Positions 5,880-9,257 of a stretch of DNA of 9,257 nt are shown piece after piece. The position numbers and the translations under genes are program-made. Source of the stretch: Chloroflexota bacterium (GTDB lineage Bacteria > Chloroflexota > Dehalococcoidia > Dehalococcoidales > UBA2162). The stretch is from contig JACPSA010000043.1 in assembly GCA_016193545.1 (NCBI GenBank), forward strand, positions 1-9,257. Direction: 5' to 3'. Positions within the stretch are counted from its first letter, which is position 1. Each line of letters begins with the position of its first letter. The notes under the pieces were generated by a model that made no database searches, was not told the DNA's origin, and saw only the letters and a program-made list of their open reading frames with translations.

Positions 5880-7246
5880 CCGCTCCCTCTGGCTTCCCGC
5901 GGCGAATACTGATTAGCCGCTTCGACCAGCAGTGCCAGGCTCATCAGGAAATCATCGTGTCCTTGCGAGGGGTCGACATAGAAATTCATCGTCTGGCTGG
6001 GACGGTACTGGCTTCTGGCTTTCTCCATCTCAGACCAGAATTCCTGATACTCACCCGAGGCATCCCCGGCATATATTTTCAGGCTGCCGGAGTTGATTGC
6101 CGACAGCAGGTTAAAGCCCAATTGCGATTTTGATGGTTGGGTAAAGGTAAAGGGAATAACTGTTGAGCTTAGTGACTGCCTGAGAAAAGAGCTTACCGGT
6201 TGTCCGACCCCAGTGGCATCGACCACCACACGGCGGCAGCGCCAGACATTTTTGAGGACGTCGACCAGCTGGGGATAAAGCTCGGTGTGTTTTTTGCCCG
6301 TCCACCGGTAGTGCTCGACAATCTTAATTTCGGGCTGTTTCTGAATGCTATCACCGCTAGCGAAGTCCAGTTCGCCAATAGTAACCACCGTGGAGTCCTG
6401 GCGTGGTTTGAGTGCCCGGAGACGGGCGCCTTCCTCTTCCTCAGCCTCTCCGGCCAGGTCGATGCCGGCGACATAGACCTTCTTAGATTCAGGCTGGTGC
6501 TGCCTGGCGTGTTTCCCCTGAAGCTGGGCTCTCTGTAGCGGTGAAAGAAATCCTCCGCCACCGCGTACGGACAAGAGGCAATACTGGGTCAGAAAGAGGG
6601 GATGGTTCTTGCCCAGCCGCTCCCTTTCTCCCTCGACATAAGCCAGATAGTCAGGGTTATACCTGGCTACTTCCTGCCAGTCATAGCGGAAGTGGCGTTT
6701 GATGCTGTCTTTCCTCTCCAGTTCGTCATTGGTCTGCTTTATTTCCTCCAGGAGGGTGGTATCGTCCCAGGTAGTGCCATAATGAACGGTAGTAACATTG
6801 GTGGTGGCGCCCATCGGTTTGAATTCTTTGGTGTACTTCTCCTTACTGACATCCTGGGCTTCGTCTATCTCCAGGAGAATGTGGGCGGTGTGTCCCACCA
6901 CATTAGCCGACTCATCCGCCGATAGGAATATCGCCCGGGCATTCCCCAGCCTGATACTGTAACCCAGTTCCGCCGCCCAGACGCCATCGAAGCCGGCATC
7001 ATTTAATCTATCCTTGAGACGGGTCATCGAGATGATTGTCTGTGGCTTGAAGGTGGGGGAGCACTTCACCAGATTCTGTGGCTCAGCCATATACAGAGTT
7101 AGCAGTAAAAGCTCAAGCTGGGCTGATAGCTCATTCTTACCTCCCTGCCGGGCGATTTCCACGGAGAAGGTAAGACCCTTCCTGCCGAAAACGCTGTCCA
7201 GTACCGCCAGGGCTACTTCCTTCTGGTAGGGACGCAATGTGTTCAT
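5876..7246 (-). CDS. Phage-type terminase large subunit (ATPase plus nuclease)
   Basis: The frame extends to a TTG at 7279, but the ATG at 7246 (456 residues, MNTLRPYQKEVALAV) has a purine-rich AGAAAGAG upstream and is preferred. Terminase large subunits pump DNA into phage heads and cut it. The N-terminal ATPase has a variant Walker A, ARQGGKNE (Lys37), a Walker B ILLEIDEAQ (Asp128-Glu129), and the coupling motif VHYGTTWDDTTLLEE. The C-terminal RNase H-fold nuclease starts at VYVAGIDLAG (Asp263), continues with VVVDATGVGQP (Asp343) and ends with GHDDFLMSLALL (Asp431/432). An acidic/basic loop (EAEEEEGARLRALKPR) follows the first Asp. All catalytic positions appear intact and the length is complete, yet no portal, protease or capsid gene is present. 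A small-subunit-like gene lies 164 bp upstream. It may be a prophage remnant or a domesticated DNA translocase-nuclease. Confidence 0.85.
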   Translation of the reverse strand: MNTLRPYQKEVALAVLDSVFGRKGLTFSVEIARQGGKNELSAQLELLLLTLYMAEPQNLVKCSPTFKPQTIISMTRLKDRLNDAGFDGVWAAELGYSIRLGNARAIFLSADESANVVGHTAHILLEIDEAQDVSKEKYTKEFKPMGATTNVTTVHYGTTWDDTTLLEEIKQTNDELERKDSIKRHFRYDWQEVARYNPDYLAYVEGERERLGKNHPLFLTQYCLLSVRGGGGFLSPLQRAQLQGKHARQHQPESKKVYVAGIDLAGEAEEEEGARLRALKPRQDSTVVTIGELDFASGDSIQKQPEIKIVEHYRWTGKKHTELYPQLVDVLKNVWRCRRVVVDATGVGQPVSSFLRQSLSSTVIPFTFTQPSKSQLGFNLLSAINSGSLKIYAGDASGEYQEFWSEMEKARSQYRPSQTMNFYVDPSQGHDDFLMSLALLVEAANQYSPREARGSG

Positions 7247-7292
7247 CAAAAGTCTCTTTCTGGACTGAGGAAAATTCAATTAAGGGGTGTTC

Positions 7293-7316
7293 AAGAGGGG
7301 CCTTAGCCCCTCTTTT
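7293..7316 (+). terminator. Strong GC-rich hairpin with plus-strand T-tract
   Basis: AAGAGGGGC (7293-7301) pairs perfectly with GCCCCTCTT (7306-7314) around a CTTA loop, and TTTT (7313-7316) closes it on the plus strand. Its form is that of an intrinsic terminator for plus-strand transcription, yet the nearest upstream genes are all on the minus strand. On the minus strand no T-run follows. It may block antisense transcription into the small-subunit gene or belong to the repeat element next to it. Confidence 0.5.
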
Positions 7317-7328
7317 AGTCTATCTTCT

Positions 7329-7372
7329 CCCTCTCCTTGAAAAGGAGAGGGGGATTAGAGGGGGTGAGGTTA
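7329..7372. repeat. Intergenic inverted-repeat (REP-like) element
   Basis: CCCTCTCCTT (7329-7338) and AAGGAGAGGG (7342-7351) form a 10-bp stem with a GAA loop. They are followed by GGATTAGAGGGGGTGAGGTTA. This kind of CCCTCTCC/GGAGAGGG sequence with a GGGGTGAGGTTA flank resembles dispersed intergenic repeats in many bacterial genomes; this is recalled, not searched. The 12-mer GGGGTGAGGTTA (7361-7372) recurs inverted at 4427-4438, downstream of the TIG gene. A further small inverted repeat, AATTC-ATAA-GAATT, lies at 7379-7392. Confidence 0.5.
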
Positions 7373-7410
7373 TTAGATAATTCATAAGAATTGATGGGGC
7401 GAAATATTGT

Positions 7411-7761
7411 TTACTTCTTTAGGGTGTTACCGATGCCAATACCAAGCGGCAGGGCGATATCCTTAAGGACATTACCGATTGCCTCCTTCAGCCCCTTCTT
7501 GTCCTCTTTGCCGATGTTGTACTTTGTCCTGACTAACCTGGCCAGGGTATTAGTGGCTTGCATGATAAGTTTGATATTCTCCGGGTCACTTTCGAGGAGG
7601 GATTTTATCTTGACCCTTAACAGGGCAATTTCATCGTCAATGCCCTCAACGGTAGTCGCTTGCTCAAAGTCGAGCTGCTCTGCCTCGTTAAGGACCTTGG
7701 CATAAAAGCCATGTTTCCTGGCGTTTTGATTGCCTTTGGGCGCACCTCTTTTCCCGTTCAC
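7411..7761 (-). CDS. Small terminase-subunit-like protein
   Basis: The 116-residue protein begins NGKRGAPKGNQNARKHGFY, a basic N-terminal motif common in phage and prophage small proteins, often annotated as terminase small subunit or placed next to terminase genes. The middle (about 27-90) is predicted helical and charged (LDFEQATTVEGIDDEIALLRVKIK and on), consistent with oligomer formation. The end (KEAIGNVLKDIALPLGIGIGNTLKK) is hydrophobic and Gly-rich. Small subunits recognise packaging sites on DNA and load the large subunit. The large subunit lies downstream on the same strand, which supports the call, but I see no clear helix-turn-helix, so the role is inferred. The start is GTG at 7761, 6 nt after a TAATAT box and without Shine-Dalgarno. 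It is separated from the large subunit by a hairpin-rich gap. Confidence 0.65.
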   Translation of the reverse strand: MNGKRGAPKGNQNARKHGFYAKVLNEAEQLDFEQATTVEGIDDEIALLRVKIKSLLESDPENIKLIMQATNTLARLVRTKYNIGKEDKKGLKEAIGNVLKDIALPLGIGIGNTLKK

Positions 7762-7767
7762 ACAGGT

Positions 7768-7776
7768 ATATTAGCA
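7768..7776 (-). promoter_or_regulatory. Extended -10 promoter of the small terminase-like gene
   Basis: The minus strand reads TGC-TAATAT (7776-7768), an extended -10 element. No good -35 is seen 17 bp upstream. The start of transcription would fall at or next to the GTG start codon at 7761, again suggesting a leaderless mRNA. Confidence 0.45.
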
Positions 7777-7813
7777 CAGATGTTCTATTACAGCTACTGG
7801 GTTTTGTCGTTAA

Positions 7814-7842
7814 TTGATATTGTGCCATTGTCGTTATAAAAT
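7814..7842 (+). promoter_or_regulatory. Promoter of the zinc-ribbon/RNase HI operon
   Basis: TTGATA (7814-7819) is followed after 17 bp by TAAAAT (7837-7842); TATAAA (7835-7840) is an alternative -10. The start codon at 7852 lies 9 nt past the -10. Only a weak GGGATTGA precedes it, so the mRNA may be leaderless or nearly so. It diverges from the small terminase promoter within a 90-bp gap. Confidence 0.5.
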
Positions 7843-7851
7843 GGGATTGAA

Positions 7852-8547
7852 ATGAGTGTCGTTAAGCAGCTTTACCAGCTACAAGAGGTCGACCTGGAGC
7901 TTGAGTCCAATGAACGCATGATAAGCCAGATTACCAGGCAGCTTGGTGACAACCAGGCAGTAATTGAAGCTCGGAGCAAATTAGCCAGAGAGCAGCAGCG
8001 TCTGGATGACTTGAAGCGGCAGCAGCGCTCCGTAGAAGTGGAAGTAACCGACCTCACCAGCAAGCTGACGGCGGCTGAAAAAGAGCTATACAGCGGCAAA
8101 ATCCATAATCCCAAAGAACTGACTAATCTGCAGCATGAGATTGATGGACTGAAAGTTAAGCGTCAACATCTGGAAGACAGCGTGCTGGAGATAATGGACG
8201 GTGTGGAGGTGTCTACACGTAACACTGCTACTCTGAGTAGCGGGCTTAAGGTACAGGAAACCGAGTGGCAGAGCCGGCAGCAGATACTGTCGGCTAGCCT
8301 GGAACAGCACAAGACTGTAGTATCTAATCTTAAACATAAACGGGAACTGCTGATAGCCGAGATTGATATTAAGTTGTTCGAGGTCTACAGCGAGCTTAAA
8401 AAGCAAAAGGGGATAGCCGTCGCCAGGGTAGAGCAGGGGGTATGTCGTGCTTGTCGTATATCATTGTCGGTAAGTGAACTGCAACAGGTGAGAGGCGGTC
8501 ACCCGGTACGATGCAGTAGCTGCGGACGTATCCTTTTCTTAGCCTGA
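7852..8547 (+). CDS. Coiled-coil protein with C4 zinc ribbon (zf-RING_7 / CT398-like)
   Basis: The 231-residue protein is a long helical hairpin (about residues 5-185, rich in Glu, Lys, Gln and Leu heptads) with a zinc ribbon at the end. The ribbon is CRAC-N19-CSSC: Cys198, 201, 221 and 224. The hallmark LYSGKIHNPKELTNLQHEI (79-97) identifies the family that includes Chlamydia CT398 and mycobacterial Rv2229c. Its molecular role is not settled; nucleic-acid or secretion/sigma-factor contacts have been proposed for relatives. It sits 12 bp upstream of an RNase HI gene. In mycobacteria, Rv2229c likewise adjoins an RNase H-domain gene (Rv2228c), so the linkage looks conserved and hints at a nucleic-acid function. 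Confidence 0.88.
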   Translation: MSVVKQLYQLQEVDLELESNERMISQITRQLGDNQAVIEARSKLAREQQRLDDLKRQQRSVEVEVTDLTSKLTAAEKELYSGKIHNPKELTNLQHEIDGLKVKRQHLEDSVLEIMDGVEVSTRNTATLSSGLKVQETEWQSRQQILSASLEQHKTVVSNLKHKRELLIAEIDIKLFEVYSELKKQKGIAVARVEQGVCRACRISLSVSELQQVRGGHPVRCSSCGRILFLA

Positions 8548-8559
8548 GAAAAGAAAAAC

Positions 8560-8961
8560 TTGAAAGTAAAAAGAGCGGTAATATTTACTGATGGTGCCTC
8601 CCGGGGCAATCCCGGACCAGCGGCTATCGGTGTCGTCATGACAGATGAGCAAGGCAAGCTGATTGCTGCGGTTTCTCAGGCCATCGGCACGTCAACTAAT
8701 AACCAGGCAGAATACCGGGCAATTATTGCCGCTCTCGAAAAAGCTATCGGATTGGGTGTGAGCCAGGTTGAAGCCTATTCTGACTCAGAACTGTTGGTTA
8801 AACAAATCAACGGGCAATACCGTGTGAAGAATGCGTCTCTGAAGTCTCTATATCAGCAGGTGAAGCGCCTACAAAACCAGTTCGGAGTCTTTACTATCGC
8901 TCATATACCGCGCGAGCAAAACCGGGAAGCTGATAGTCTGGCCAATAACGTCCTGCCGTGA
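8560..8961 (+). CDS. Ribonuclease HI family protein
   Basis: The 133-residue enzyme should cut the RNA strand of RNA-DNA hybrids, for example at R-loops and primer remnants. All four carboxylates of the active site are visible: Asp11 in FTDGASRGNPGP, Glu51 in TNNQAEYRA, Asp75 in YSDSELLVKQINGQY, and Asp125 in REQNREADSLAN. The short form, without the basic loop of the E. coli enzyme and with SELLVKQINGQYRVKN, belongs to the RnhA-like subgroup of Chloroflexota, actinobacteria and archaea. The start is TTG at 8560, right before KVKRAVIF. A purine-rich GAGAAAAG lies upstream, and the gap to the zinc-ribbon gene is 12 bp, so the two are probably co-transcribed. Its stop is 5 bp from the stop of the convergent MFS gene. 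Confidence 0.93.
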   Translation: MKVKRAVIFTDGASRGNPGPAAIGVVMTDEQGKLIAAVSQAIGTSTNNQAEYRAIIAALEKAIGLGVSQVEAYSDSELLVKQINGQYRVKNASLKSLYQQVKRLQNQFGVFTIAHIPREQNREADSLANNVLP

Positions 8962-8966
8962 CCCGG

Positions 8967-9257
8967 CTATTCTTTGACCAGTGTCATGATGCCCAGCATA
9001 GCGATAAAGGCGAGTGAAGCTCCAAGGTAGAAGGTAGCTGCCGGACCGATAATATCCCAGATGACGCCGCCAATGATGCCGCCTATCAAAACTGAGATGC
9101 CGCCAACACTATGGTACAGGCCGTAAGCGGTGCCCCTCATATCTGCCGGTGCCAGGTCAGCTACAAAAGCTCTGGATACTCCCTCTGCTATCGCCCCGTA
9201 GATTCCCAACCAGGCAAAAGCCAGCCATACCTGCCAGACAGTTGAGGATAGAGCAAA
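8967..9257 (-). CDS. MFS transporter, C-terminal part (5' end outside window)
   Basis: The frame is open to the window edge with no stop; 96 residues and the TAG are present. They cover the last membrane helices of a major facilitator permease. Seen are a hydrophobic segment VWQVWLAFAWLGIYGAI, the loop EGVSRAFVADLAPADMRGTAYGLYHS, then SVGGISVLIGGIIGGVIWDIIGPAATFYLGASLAFIAMLGIMTL. The E-G-x-x-R-A-x-x-A-D-L-x-P-x-x-x-R-G-T-A-x-G motif is typical of a bacterial MFS subgroup of unknown substrate. The TTG at about 9209 is an internal Leu, not a start. The substrate cannot be told from this part. Confidence 0.88.
   Translation of the reverse strand, partial: FALSSTVWQVWLAFAWLGIYGAIAEGVSRAFVADLAPADMRGTAYGLYHSVGGISVLIGGIIGGVIWDIIGPAATFYLGASLAFIAMLGIMTLVKE

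Noticed and set aside
5441..6133. Plus-strand open frames opposite hom and the terminase gene
   Set aside because: They are antisense to strongly conserved proteins, lack ribosome-binding sites and show no family motifs.
6193..6561. 122-residue minus-strand frame inside the terminase gene
   Set aside because: It is an out-of-frame shadow of the terminase nuclease region; the conserved Asp motifs are in the long frame.
7247..7279. Upstream TTG start for the large terminase
   Set aside because: There is no ribosome-binding site before it, while the ATG at 7246 has a purine-rich tract and begins at the family-like NTLRPYQKE segment.
7293..7392. CRISPR-like repeats
   Set aside because: The repeats are inverted, not direct, and there are no regular spacers.

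Overview
The window looks like chromosomal DNA of a Chloroflexota bacterium, most likely of the Dehalococcoidia type. This is an inference from gene content: a DUF2851 protein, a surface TIG-repeat protein with a C-terminal anchor, a stand-alone homoserine dehydrogenase with ACT domain, and a zinc-ribbon/RNase HI gene pair. It also fits the roughly balanced base composition and the mixed ATG/GTG/TTG starts. No rRNA, tRNA or CRISPR array is visible.

Layout. At the left edge is the C-terminal part of tsaD (+). It converges on, and overlaps antisense with, a DUF2851 gene (-). Upstream of DUF2851 lies a regulatory block: an operator-like palindrome (2123-2140), a minus-strand terminator hairpin (2157-2183), a small XRE-type helix-turn-helix gene (2246-2446, -) and a second copy of the palindrome (2457-2474). 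The second copy sits between the -35 and -10 boxes of the helix-turn-helix gene. Diverging from it is a secreted, membrane-anchored TIG/IPT-repeat protein (+). Next come homoserine dehydrogenase (-), a phage-type terminase large subunit (-), an intergenic stretch with two strong hairpins, and a small terminase-subunit-like gene (-). On the right is a probable operon of a coiled-coil zinc-ribbon protein and RNase HI (+), ending tail-to-tail against the C-terminus of an MFS transporter (-) that runs off the window.

How the genes relate. Most are housekeeping or surface genes with no shared pathway: tRNA t6A modification, threonine/methionine synthesis, RNA-DNA hybrid removal and transport. Two parts stand out. 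One is the self-contained helix-turn-helix/operator module, which probably represses itself and may also control DUF2851. The other is a terminase pair with intact-looking catalytic residues and no other phage gene nearby.

A recurring pattern is that several start codons lie only 6-9 nt after a good -10 box and lack a Shine-Dalgarno sequence. This suggests leaderless mRNAs for the helix-turn-helix, TIG, small terminase and zinc-ribbon genes. By contrast, hom and DUF2851 have real leaders and purine-rich ribosome-binding sites.
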